Assembly (NCBI RefSeq): GCF_018873765.1
Contig: NC_057924.1
Location: 18,285,542 to 18,349,541 of the forward strand
DNA: 64,000 bases
Direction of reading: 5' to 3'
From: Telopea speciosissima
Lineage: Eukaryota > Streptophyta > Magnoliopsida > Proteales > Proteaceae
A program made the translations under genes and the position numbers. Below, one piece after another: positions 44,616-54,800 of the stretch; the stretch's first letter is position 1, and the number at the start of each line of letters is the position of its first letter. A model generated the notes under the pieces. The model did no database searches, was not told the DNA's origin, and saw nothing but the letters and a program-made list of their open reading frames with translations.

Positions 44616-44960
44616 CTAAAATGAAAATGATAATTCAATTAATAGTGCTACCTTGACACCAACATTCTGCTCAGGGGACCTCTGTTGAGAGGACCTGGTT
44701 ACCACCTGAGGGGACCTGGTCTGAGAAGCTTTGGTTACCATCTGAGGTGATCTCTGCTGGGAGGATCTGGTTACCACCTGAGGGGAGGTCTGCTGAGGGG
44801 ACCTGGCCTGAGAAGATCTGGTTACCATCTGAGGTAATCTCTGCTAAGAGGATCTGGTTACCATCTGAGGGGAGCTCTGCTGAGGGGAGTTGGCTTGAGA
44901 AGATCTGGTTCCCTTCTTAGGTGTCCTCTGTTGAGAGGACCTCTACTGAGATGACTCCTG
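44616..44960 (-). repeat. Tandem coding-type repeat encoding SSQ-RSPQMVTR units
   Basis: On the minus strand the sequence is a degenerate tandem array whose units read RSSQQRSPQMVT or RSSQARSPQ. A splice acceptor-like TTCATGCCAG at about 44960 could join it to the transposase exon ending near 45040 (AAG|GTACCT). Two in-frame TAG codons replace CAG (Gln) codons, so the last part of the transposase, if this is it, would be cut short. The array looks like a Ser/Gln/Pro-rich C-terminal tail. Confidence 0.55.
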
Positions 44961-45035
44961 GCATGAACAAAACAATAATGCTAAATATTAATCCATAAAA
45001 GTTTAAGGAGTTTAATTGTAGAATAATAAAATCAG

Positions 45036-48000
45036 TTAAGGTACCTTATTCTTAGAAGTAGATTTCCTCTTCTCAGCAACTGGACCTCCTTTGCATGTCC
45101 TCCTATTGTGATCAAATGATTTACATTTGCTACATCTCACAGTGCTAGACTTCTTCCTAATGTCTTCTTTAGGTGCCTCATCTTGTTCTCTCCTCCTTGA
45201 CTTATTTGGTCTGCCAATTGACCTCTTCATTGGTGGTGGAAGTAGGGATCTGTCTTCTAAAGTGCTTAGATCAGACAATGGATCAATCATTCCCTCATGA
45301 GCTAGTAAATACCTCTTTTTTGAATAGTATGAATCACAGAATTGCTGAAGAGGTACTCTATTATATTGAATGCATACTCCCACATGTTTACATGGAAATC
45401 TAGTTGCTATGTAGATCCCACACTCATAGAAGTTATTTGCCATGTCCACCACATACCTAACACTGTTATCCTGTACCTCATACTTATCTCCTCCAGAAAA
45501 TGTTGCTCTACAATACCTGACACCTCTCTGAAAATCATCAAGTTTTTTCTTCATTCTTGGAGTGATATGCTTTGCAAAGTTACAACCCTTTGAAAACCTT
45601 TTCTGTAGCCTACCCATCAGCTTAGATCTGACTAAATCGACTAAGGTAAGGATAGGCTTATCCCTGCATGATCCAACCCATTGGTTGAATGACTCACTCA
45701 TATTGTTGGTTATTTGATCACTCTTGGCTCTGTGATCAAATGCATGTCGACTCCACGTATTAACTGGAGTCTTCAGTAACCATTCATATACCTCATTCCT
45801 TTCTGCTTTCAATACCATCCATGGCCTTTTGAAATTCAAATACATTGTATGCTTTGCTGGCTGTCCAGAAATAACCTCGTAATGCAGGCCCACCTCCAAA
45901 CACTTTCTTGAAATTGTTGTATAGATGTCTGCTGCAGTGTCGATGGTTTGCTTCTGGAAAAATGGTTGAAATTGCTTCAATAAGACCCTGTACAAAGCAT
46001 ATTGATTTATATAATATTCATAAGGGACTTGTTTAAGTGAGGGATGTTAAGAAAAAAATGCTAATTTTGAACTTAATCTTAAGGAAAATATTATACCTTC
46101 TGTTTGTCAGTCATAAATGTAAGTATATCATGAGGGGTTGGGCTTCCATTGTAAACATTTTGTATGCATCTGTCAATGGACTCATGTAAATGGTGGAGGA
46201 AGAATAGCCAACTGTCCTTTCCTTCAGATTCTACAACTCCATATGCAACTGGAAATATCCCATTGTTTCCATCAACTGAAATTGCGGAAACTAAGACTCC
46301 TCCATATAAACCTTTAAGATGACAGCCATTAAGGCCTATGAATGGCCAACATCCCTTCAAAAATCCTTGTATGCATGCATCAAAGCATATATACATACGC
46401 TTAAACTGTGGAATTACTCTCATCACCCCATATGCATCCTCCTCTCCATATATATTTCCATTCTGGTATTGGATAACATATGAATTGCTAGGGTTTTTTG
46501 CTTTTATCATGTCCCCATATGATTCCAACTTATTAAATGACTTTGCATGGCTCCCATCAATTTCATCCCTGGCTCTCCATCTTGCCCTATACAGTCGCAT
46601 ATTAGTTGTATCCACATTGTACTTCTCCTTCAACATATTTTCCATTACCTTGTTGCTCATTGCAGGGTCTGCCCTAAGATTGGAAGCAAGTTTCTTTGCT
46701 ATCCATTTTGAAGTTACATTCAAGTTGCTAACTTCTCTCTTACATGTATGCCTGTCCACAAGTGTTTTGACCACAAATGTGATACGATCCCTAGGCATTA
46801 CTGAAGCATGGATCCTCCATGCACACCCATTTCCAGCACATACTACAGTTACTCTTGATTTCTCATTCTTCTGCCTCAACGCTTTGAAGCCCTCTTGAAC
46901 TTCATAATCCTCTAGGACCTCCCTGAAATGATGCACATTCTTGAATTCTTGACCAACTCTAAATGTGACATTTTGGTCCCCACCCCCTACTCCATCACCC
47001 ACATTATCCCCTTCTTCAGATTGACATTCAGATATGTCATCATTACTGTTATCCTCTTTCTCCAACTCTTCTTCACTAACATCATCTTCACTACTGCTTT
47101 GACTCTCACTTATTTCATCAGACTCTCCAGCTTCCCATTCATCATCAGATGTATCACTGATGATCTGATTTTCTTCCACCTCCTTGTCAGGCAGCTTGGT
47201 AGGTGAAGCAACAGGTTCAAATGCAATACTGGTAGCACATGTGGTAGATGCCCTAAGAAACCCACGACCCCTACTTACATATCTAGTAGACATCCCAACA
47301 TCTTGCAATGTTATACCACAGCCACTCACATTGGCAGTACTCTTGTTGTAAACAGTCACACCAGTAGTATTTCCATCTCTTGGCTCGAGAACACAAGTGT
47401 TACTATTGTCATTCCTTACAACAGGATTCATTTGTGAGGTACTACTATTACCAACATTCCTTCTTGCAATGGCTGTAGTACCAAGGCGTGTAGTACCAGT
47501 GGAAACACTACCAATGGCACCACTCATTAACTTGGGTAAACCTAAAGTACCACCACCCTTCCTTACAATTGCTTTTGATCTCCTACTACTTTCTTCAATT
47601 TCTCTTAGAAAAGTCTCAATTTTTGTTGGAGCAGTCTTAATTTGTCTGGTTAAAGCACCACCAAATAGCTCTGCAGGTGAAAGTAGTGGCTCTCCACTTC
47701 CTGGTCTATCAATAGCAGAATCACCACCAATCACTTGAAGTGTGTGTCCATTCACATAAGTACATAACACTGGATCACCCACTTGCACATCATAAACATA
47801 TATGTTCAGTTCAAGTTGGTCCTTCAAAACATCAAACATCTTCATCACATCTGCATCTCTATCCAAGTTTATATTTTCACCCGTATCAGGTGTTATGTAT
47901 TTCACACTAAAACTCACAGACCTTCCCTTGGGTATATAACTCAACAATAAGTTATATATGTCACCAATCATTTCCAAGTACCCAAATCTGTCCACATCTA

Positions 48001-48058
48001 CAATTTTGGATTCAGACTTCACATAATGATAGACCAACTTGCATACAGTTTTCTCCAT
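45036..48058 (-). pseudogene. MULE-B MuDR-type transposase with frameshift and altered catalytic Asp
   Basis: Exon 1 is 46097-48058 (ATG 48058, 654 codons). A 109-bp GT-AG intron (45988-46096) joins DKQK to GLIEAI. Exon 2 is 45036-45987. Exon 1 has an N-terminal PB1-like MuDR region, an acidic stretch (residues about 295-365), a MuDR DNA-binding region (FRVGQEFKNVHHFREVL, HTCKREV) and the start of the DDE domain. The first catalytic Asp is replaced by Asn (GLNGCHLKG, codon 577, 46328-46330). The second Asp (TDKQKGL) and the Glu (NNMSESF) remain. Exon 2 has a one-base frameshift near 45805, a SWIM-like ECGIY...PCKH motif lacking its first Cys, and a zinc knuckle CSKCKSFDHNRRTC. It is most likely inactive. 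Confidence 0.9.
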
Positions 48059-49239
48059 TATTCAAATCCTGCCATGTAATCAACAACATTGTACAAAATA
48101 CATAAATAGAACATATTACTGCATCAGCCAAGTATATAAATTTTGGATTATCATCAAACTTGCCAAGAAATACAACTACATCTGAAGATTATGAAGGGGC
48201 ATGGGGAACAGGTTGCATGTAGCTTCTCCAAATAGGTGGCATAATGCTTTCTGAATGCCACTAAAACAAATAAGGACCCATCCAATCAATAGACTCTTCA
48301 CAACTCTAACAGTTTCAGTGTTTGGTGGAAGTCATCAAAATGGTGATAAAGATTAACAGACTTACAAAACAAAATAACAAAATTTTTTACAAAATGAAAT
48401 GTAATAGAAGCATCATCTCACTCGAATTCAACCAAATAAAAAGTGCTCATAAACCAATAGTATGTATTTTATAACTATTTTATCATCATCTCAAGCTCGG
48501 TGAGATGAAAAATTCAATCAGTTTTTTTTTCAATGCATCTGTAGACTCAAACATGTCATTTGTATTTCAGATTTTTCTTGTTTGTTCCCTTCATTTTATT
48601 GTGAAGTAGAGAAATTTATAGACTGTTGGATATAACCAGAAAGTCCCTTGAGTACCCAATGGCCAGGCAAGGACAGAACCCAATCGACAAAGAGCAGGAG
48701 AGGCATTTTTATGCTAATCTTGGTGCAGCATGAAGAGCATATATACAATGTATCCTTTGTCACACTTTGATCAGCCATCATATATTTAGCATACAAAGTA
48801 GCATCAGATTACCTCTTCTAATGCATAGTTTGCTATTATATATGAGCAATATGCTTGGATTCAAGAGAAGAAAACAACAAATTATCCAGAAATCAAAGAA
48901 TGCAATGTATCCTTCACATAATCAAACAGAGCAGCCCAAATTTCCAAAATGAAGATTCCATTAAAGGTTTCTCCATCTATTATCTAATTAAGGTCTGAAC
49001 TGAACTACTGTATGTTTTAGGTTATATAGTTTCGATTTTTAGATTCAGAAATTCCTAACTTGATCCACGTATTGACCACTTAACATTTCTTAGGTATGCA
49101 TATGTAAGACAAAAAAAGAAGCTAATATGCCGAGATGTCAATGGACCAGAGAATGGATGAAGAAATTCAAAGCAATACTTACAGAGCTTTGAGTTGCAGG
49201 TCAAACCGAAGTTGGAGAAGTTGAAGACGAAGCAGTTTC
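48059..49239. other. MULE-B transposase upstream region
   Basis: AT-rich 5' flank of the transposase gene up to the right inverted repeat. It probably holds the promoter and an untranslated exon (a splice acceptor-like stretch lies just above 48060). No coding frame is supported. Confidence 0.35.
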
Positions 49240-49715
49240 AGAAGTTGCAGGTCCACTCCAACAGAGTTTGGAGAAGTTGGAGGTCTTCGAACAGAGGTTA
49301 GAGAAGTTGCAGCTTGAAGAATAACGTCCAACAATGGTGGCCCTTCCCGTTTCTTCCCCTTCTCTCTTCTAGTGTGGCTCGATAAAGGGAACGAGTTGCA
49401 GGATTTGGGAGGAAGAAGACGAGTTGCAGGATTTGGGATTTTCCCCAATTTCAAACCCTAAAATCCCTCATCGTTCTAGTCATTTTAGAAACCCCATAGT
49501 GATAAGGGCATTTCGGTCAGTTCATTTTGAAACCCCAATGGCAAGGGCAATTCTGTCAGTTCAAGCCTACTTTTTAACAGTGTTAGTCATGAACTGACGG
49601 AATGGACCTATTTGTTACCTTTTGCAAACCTCAGGGGGGTACGCAGAATTTTTCAAAACTGGGGGGTGAAAATATCCTTTTGTCAAACCTCAAGGGTGGT
49701 ATGCGTAAATTTCCC
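49240..49715 (-). repeat. MULE-B right terminal inverted repeat
   Basis: Inverted counterpart of 41194-41641. It is longer by a tandem duplication of about 28 bp: the block ATCCTGCAACTCGT occurs twice on the minus strand (plus-strand 49391-49445), against once at the left end. Confidence 0.9.
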
Positions 49716-49724
49716 TTGTTTTTT

Positions 49725-50269
49725 TTTTAAAGCAAGAGAGATGGGAGAGAGAGAAAACGTGGGAGGGAGGAGAGAATTTAGGAAAGAGATTTGGGAAAAG
49801 GGAGAGAAAATATGAAAGAAAGAAAAAGAGATATTTTGAAAGAGAGAGAGAGATTCACTCCAAAATTTCTTTCCATGATTCGGTTGCTAACTTTGACTTG
49901 GGCTTCACTCCAAAAATCTAGAATTTTATATGTCACCAACAAATAGACCTTGGTGAAAAATACCCTTTCTAAAAAATCGATGGAAATATGGGCTGCACTT
50001 TCGTCTTCAAAACTTAGTTCAAGATGAGACTGGTTCTGGACCATAAAGATCCAGCTCTCTTGATCTTGGCCTTGGATTGGTGTCTTTCATCTTTTTAAGC
50101 TCGAATTCTCCAATTTCAGGAAAAATAAATCTAATACCTGAAAACACAGAAAAATACCTCGAGTAGCACTGTTCTAATAATTAAAATACAATAAATATAA
50201 CGTAATAAATTCACATATAAATATGTTCATCGATGATTACAAGCTCCAAAGATATCTTATATAATAGGT
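49725..50269. other. LTR-like DNA, right flank of MULE-B
   Basis: Continuation of the AT-rich and GA-rich DNA that precedes MULE-B. It contains a GAGAGA microsatellite (49735-49855). No gene is supported. Confidence 0.35.
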
Positions 50270-50730
50270 CAAAGTATAAGTCGAAATTCAAAAAATGCAT
50301 CAAAATTCAACAAGTGCACCAAAATTCAAGATTCAAAAGATGGTGCCAAAACTTTAGAACATCGGATGGCCTTGAAAACGAAAGGAATTTTGGAGGAATG
50401 CCCATGCTCTACCTAATTCACTTGTAAATCGAAAGAGTATGGGTAAACTTATGCCTCTCGGAAGTTGGCCCTTGGAAATTTAGTACTTTCTATCAGACTG
50501 GATCACCTTTTTCCAATATAAGGAGTAGGAATTGTGCTGATATCTCCTCTACATAAGTAGAATATGAAATTTTGTCAAATAGGGGGCATGTTTAGGACTT
50601 TTTAGAAGAGGTGCTATAAAGTTTTAGGTGGGGGTGTGCAGTTTCGGTCTGGACACTGGCGTCTTAGGGATCTTTTCTCTATAAGTAATTTACTAAAATA
50701 CCTATATAATCCTAAAAGGCTATCTTTAGG
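50270..50730 (-). repeat. Repeat R, inverted copy away from OMT genes
   Basis: The reverse complement of 6370-6790: shared stretches include AAAAAGTCCTAAACATG, GAGGAGATATCAGCAC and GGCGTCTTAGGGATC (the last on the plus strand here). No OMT sequence adjoins it, which shows R is an independent mobile repeat. Confidence 0.75.
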
Positions 50731-52264
50731 GTTTGAATCCCCAATGGAATTATTATTCAATTCTGATGCGTGCTTTAGTTTATTACAACCACAGGTCTAA
50801 TAACACCACAGAATGTAGGGTTCCTCCTAGGTATGGATTATCTGGACGAGTACTATTGTCCTTTGCTTAAGGGCTTGGTACGACTAGTTCCAGCTATAAT
50901 CCATCATTGGTACAACCACATAAGAAAATAATACTATTGCTTGAATGAATAATAATGAATCACAGAATCAAAATTCTTCAACTAAGTACTTCAAGTAAAA
51001 ATCATCCAAGTAGGGATGGAATCTCAACATCAAGCAATTAAGAATGCAAACCAGAATTTTAAACAACAACTACCATTGGTTCATCTACACCTAAAGATAA
51101 AGAATACTTAGCCGCTCATGGCGCTAAGAGACAGGGGCAGCAATGGTGATCTTCCATGGAGTCAAAACGCAAGAGGCTGGACTGATGCAATGTTGATCGA
51201 TGGTGCTCAATGGAGGCGCTGGATGGAGGTGTGCTTGGCGATCTCTATGAGTTGCTATTCAGGAAGAAAAACATTGGAAGAAGGTGATGATGGAGATGAT
51301 GCTGGTTCGGTAATGGTGCTGTTGTATGGTGAAAATCCCCCCCCCCCTCGAATCGTCCTCAGTAGATTTCAAAAATCTATCTCCAAGGAAGGGAAATCGA
51401 GAGAGATTAATTGAGTAGTAGAGACCGTGTGCGGGATTGGGTGAGAGAAACGTGAGGGATTAGAAAGTTGGAGAGATACTAGAGGGAAGAGAGAGAAAAG
51501 TGGAATGGAATTAGGACAGATGGGACCGGTGAGGGATTTGAGAGGGAGAGGAGAAAAGGAAGGAAAGAGGGAACGTGTGAGAGTGACGGGAAGAGAAATA
51601 GTATTCGAGTATTTAAATCTAAAACTCAACCTATATTCTAAATTTGGTCAAAACCCTCTTTTTGAAAATATCTCTCCATCCTAGCCATGGATGGATCCAA
51701 TCCAAGAATTAAATATTTTCTGAAAATTTTTCAATTTTCTGAGATTACGATTATGCCTTTGGGTCTTCAATGAAACTTCTTCCCATCTCACCTTTAATTA
51801 CATGTGAGTCGATCCATGGGTAGACTGGTGCCTAGATTGCATCAAATCCTTCCATTTAGCATCTTTTATGTGCATGACCCTGTAACACCCTTTTTACATT
51901 TTTCTCCTCCAAAACTTATAAAATTACATCTTGCCCAGAAAATTATGCTCGACTTTGCTTGCATCATCCTCATACAAAATGACCAATATATCCCTGAGAC
52001 CAAATTCGATGGAGCTAGGTGGGGATCATCCCCTGAACTCGAAAATACAAGAGTTCTTCATTGGGCCGGGCTTGTATAGTGTTGAACTCCTCCAAATTGG
52101 TTTTCTCAATTTAGGCTCCGAAAATGCATTTTTTTTCTCCAATACTTCCAATATGACGAAAATACCCTTGTACCTTGAAAATATAGAAAAGTACCCAAAT
52201 AGCTCCATTCTAAGCAGATAAAAATGCAGAATTAAATGGAATAATTTTACACATAAATGTGCTC
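50731..52264. other. LTR-like relics
   Basis: 50760-51650 and 51880-52264 have LTR-like composition, including a C run at 51339-51348 and GA-rich tracts. 52085-52264 loosely resembles 50085-50230 (ATACC...GAAAA-TA-AGAAAA-TACC and an ending like ACATAAATGTGCTCATC / ATATAAATATGTTCATC). Two relics of one LTR family are likely. No coding region was found. Confidence 0.4.
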
Positions 52265-53635
52265 ATCAGACCCATGTTTTTGTTAAACACAACGTTAGAC
52301 GCAACGGATCAAGATCAACCATTGATTTTAATCCAAAATCATGTGTGCCGTTCAACATGTGAACCCATAACCTGCTAACACTTTTCCCTTAACCGGTTAG
52401 AGGAGCAGACGAAAAAAAAACTCATCAAAGGGTCTTCTTCTCGACTGGTGGTGGAGAAAACCCTTTTTCCGGCGTTGTTCTTCCTTCTTTTTGGAGAAAT
52501 ACCCCCATTTCGTCTATTCTCACCGGTGTCGGCGGAAATTGAGAGCTCAAAAGAGCAGGTAATCCCCATTTAAGTCATTTTCATAACTGGCATATGTGTT
52601 CTGCAGATCGTCATTTGATGGATTTTTTTTCGGCAAAAATAGAACAAAGAAAACTATTAAGATGGAAAATTCCATTTGATCAAAAAAAGATGGAAAATTC
52701 CAGGGAATTTTTTATAAAGAAAGTAATGGATTTGAATCTTACGCCACTCCCTGCTTTCCAAGTCCTGAAATTTGATGTCCTGTCTAGGTTTGTGGAGGTT
52801 TGTTTAATTATGGTCATGTTTCCAGGTCTGGGTTTTTCACTTACTGATAGACAAGAGGTCGGATTGAGCTCTTTCGAGGGAGCAACCTCCTAGAAGAAAG
52901 ATAAGAAGAGAGAATTTTCTGAAATTTTGGTTACTTTTCATTCCCAACATCAGCCATTATATAGGCCTTCATTACAGAGAGAAATTGCAGATTTGAACAA
53001 CGGAATAAAGGAATAAAATCCTAACGGGCTACTCATAGTCACGCAGAGTGATGGCTCTCCTTCTTTGTCTCATGCTCCTACGTGGAAGGAATGTCGTTGG
53101 GCTATCCACGTCAGCTTCCCCAATATTCCCTGCCTGATTGGTTATGTCCTCATTTGATATCACGACTTCTGGGTGGGTTGTATCACTTACATCCCCGGAT
53201 TTGATCATATGTGCTATTTCACTTGATATCACTTGCATTGGATACGAAGACACCCCAGAATATCTTAAGATCAAAAACCAAAGAAACGGGTTAGCATCCA
53301 TAGAGATATCTCTATGGGAAGGCATCACAGGGCTAGAAGCTGAAAAGAACCCTGAATCCCCAACAAGGAAGTTTTCATCTTTGTCCGCAGACGATCTGCA
53401 GAATACATATGGCACGTCTTCTCCATTTCCTTCTCCAACTGGTTTATCGTTAGAGATGGCATATAGTCATGTGAACAACCAAATGACGTTTAAATTCTTT
53501 TCATAACCGGAGATAGAAGGTGATACCGGTAACCTTAGGATAATCACTATAAATACCATCAATGGTTAAGATTTCATTCATAAGACATCAACGGTTAATC
53601 TTGATCCGTTGCGTTTAACGAAAACATGGATCGCG
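52265..53635. mobile_element. 1.35-kb element with inverted ends
   Basis: The left end (from about 52270) reads CCATGTTTTTGTTAAAC followed by CAACGGATCAAGATCAACC. The right end, read on the minus strand, has CCATGTTTTCGTTAAACG and CAACGGATCAAGATTAACC. These inverted ends suggest a DNA transposon. No clear target duplication could be found. Inside, a minus-strand frame at 53029-53415 ends RRSMRQRRRAITLRDYE, similar in style to the spacer before Copia reverse transcriptases, so other debris may be nested. Confidence 0.5.
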
Positions 53636-53823
53636 CAGCGATCAATCACTCTTCTTTAAAATATAAAATACTATCAGCTGGAACAAAACTCCACACCAAA
53701 TCCAAAAAACTAATACCTGGAACGGTCCGTCCATTATTGAAGGTGGCCGCCAATAAAAACTGACTATTAGATCACCAAACTTACATTAATAATCCTTATT
53801 TTTTTATATATAAAATTTGCCAG

Positions 53824-53895
53824 TGCCTCCATGCAGGATCGAACTACAGACCTTCAGTTTACAAGACTGACGCTCTACCACTGAGCTATAGAGGC
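53824..53895 (-). tRNA. tRNA-Thr (anticodon TGT)
   Basis: 72 nt, minus strand. The acceptor stem GCCTCTA pairs with TGGAGGC, followed by discriminator A. D arm GCTC/GAGC; anticodon arm TCAGT/ACTGA around loop CTTGTAA (anticodon TGT); variable loop AGGTC; T arm TGTAG/CTGCA around TTCGATC. All stems pair, and the internal A and B promoter boxes are recognisable (GCTCAGTGGTAGAGC, GTTCGATCC). A short T run (TTTT) lies about 7 nt downstream and may serve as terminator. The CCA end is not encoded. A decayed copy lies at 11024-11095 beside OMT2. Confidence 0.9.
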
Positions 53896-53994
53896 ACAGA
53901 TACCTGCACTAGAAAAGCTCAAATAAAACAAGACAACATTTTTAAATGATTTAACTGAAGAAATTTATAATTAAACCAATTCATAGAGAGCCTA

Positions 53995-54093
53995 TTAAGG
54001 GTAGACTTCAATGAGAGACCTCAAACCCAAGAGAGGAGTGACCTTATAGTAAGTAAATCCAGACTCCAAGAAAAGCTTCTCCCATTCTTTTGG
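53995..54093 (-). pseudogene. OMT6: last 30 codons of O-methyltransferase exon 2
   Basis: Reads EWEKLFLESGFTYYK, then PLLGLRSLIEVYP and a stop (TAA at 53995-53997), on the minus strand. The rest of the gene is deleted. Comparison with OMT4 and OMT5 shows the retained part is in frame, but it cannot be a gene. Confidence 0.9.
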
Positions 54094-54118
54094 GTGGTCA
54101 GTGCATTGTCGATTATCT

Positions 54119-54800
54119 AGAGAAAATTACTTGGACACCCCCTAGACTATGATCATTTTGTTTATTATCACCAACCTTTCAAAAATTACTTGACACCCCC
54201 TGAAACCTGACGGTGTTAGTCTACTATTAGTGTTTAAATGAAAATGTCCATTTTACCCTCACCCCTATCCTTTAGTAAACCTTAAAAACTCAGGAACAAG
54301 AAAAAAGAGAATGAGGATAAATCACAAGAATAAGGACAAAAAAAAAAAAGAGGAAAAAACCCATTTGAGATTAATCCGTCCTCTTACATGTAATCAATGC
54401 TTGCTTATCAATCTGAGCAGCTAAAGACTCAGAAAACGCCATTGACAGAGGGTTACTTTGAGATGAAGAAGAAGAAGATGGACTCCCTAAGAGATACACA
54501 CTCCTTGACGTAATCAAAGAAGGAGAGAGACGAGAGTTAGAGTTAGTGTTGCATATAGGTTGTCATTGTTGGCAACCAAGAGCAGAGCAATGATGAGATG
54601 GCCAGTCTTGAGGCTATGGCAGTGTCCAGTGACTCGGGAAACTTTGTTTGGTAGCAGTTCAGAGCAGTGCAAGCATGGGCAGTAGTGATACAAAGCGTTT
54701 GGAGGTGTTTGGTGGCTTATGAATTCATTCTTGTGTCCTAATTCACAGGTCACTGCAGCTGTGGTACTTTCAGGGATTTTTTCAATGGGTCCCGCAGTAG
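54119..54800. mobile_element. One-ended Mutator-like fragment
   Basis: The sequence begins GAGAAAATTACTTGGACACC, a type of end often seen in plant Mutator-like elements, with a partial repeat AAAAATTACTTGACACCCCC at about 54180. No matching inverted end was found downstream. On the minus strand 54380-54510 contains a Ser-rich coding-like stretch (SSSSSSQSNPLSMAFSESLA) that may be a captured gene start. Confidence 0.4.

Larger units (their letters stand above)
53640..54118 (-). repeat. OMT duplication unit U6, deletion derivative
   Basis: 53647-53790 matches the 3' flank of OMT2 (10735-10870). Then come a tRNA gene and the last part of OMT exon 2. At 54094 the gene is joined directly to the far end of the unit (GTGCATTGTCGATTA, compare 7562-7577), so about 3 kb of the unit was lost. 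The junction has TTCTTT in common between both sides. Confidence 0.75.

Noticed and set aside
46338-46898. 186-codon plus-strand frame
   Set aside because: Antisense shadow of the MULE-B transposase exon 1, hydrophobic composition, no motif.
53029-53415. 128-codon minus-strand frame considered as a host gene exon
   Set aside because: No splice-supported neighbours; the end resembles a Copia spacer and it lies within an element with inverted ends.
53824-53895. tRNA-Thr considered as an organellar transfer
   Set aside because: Its sequence does not resemble the chloroplast trnT genes that I know, and its flanks are those of the nuclear OMT unit.
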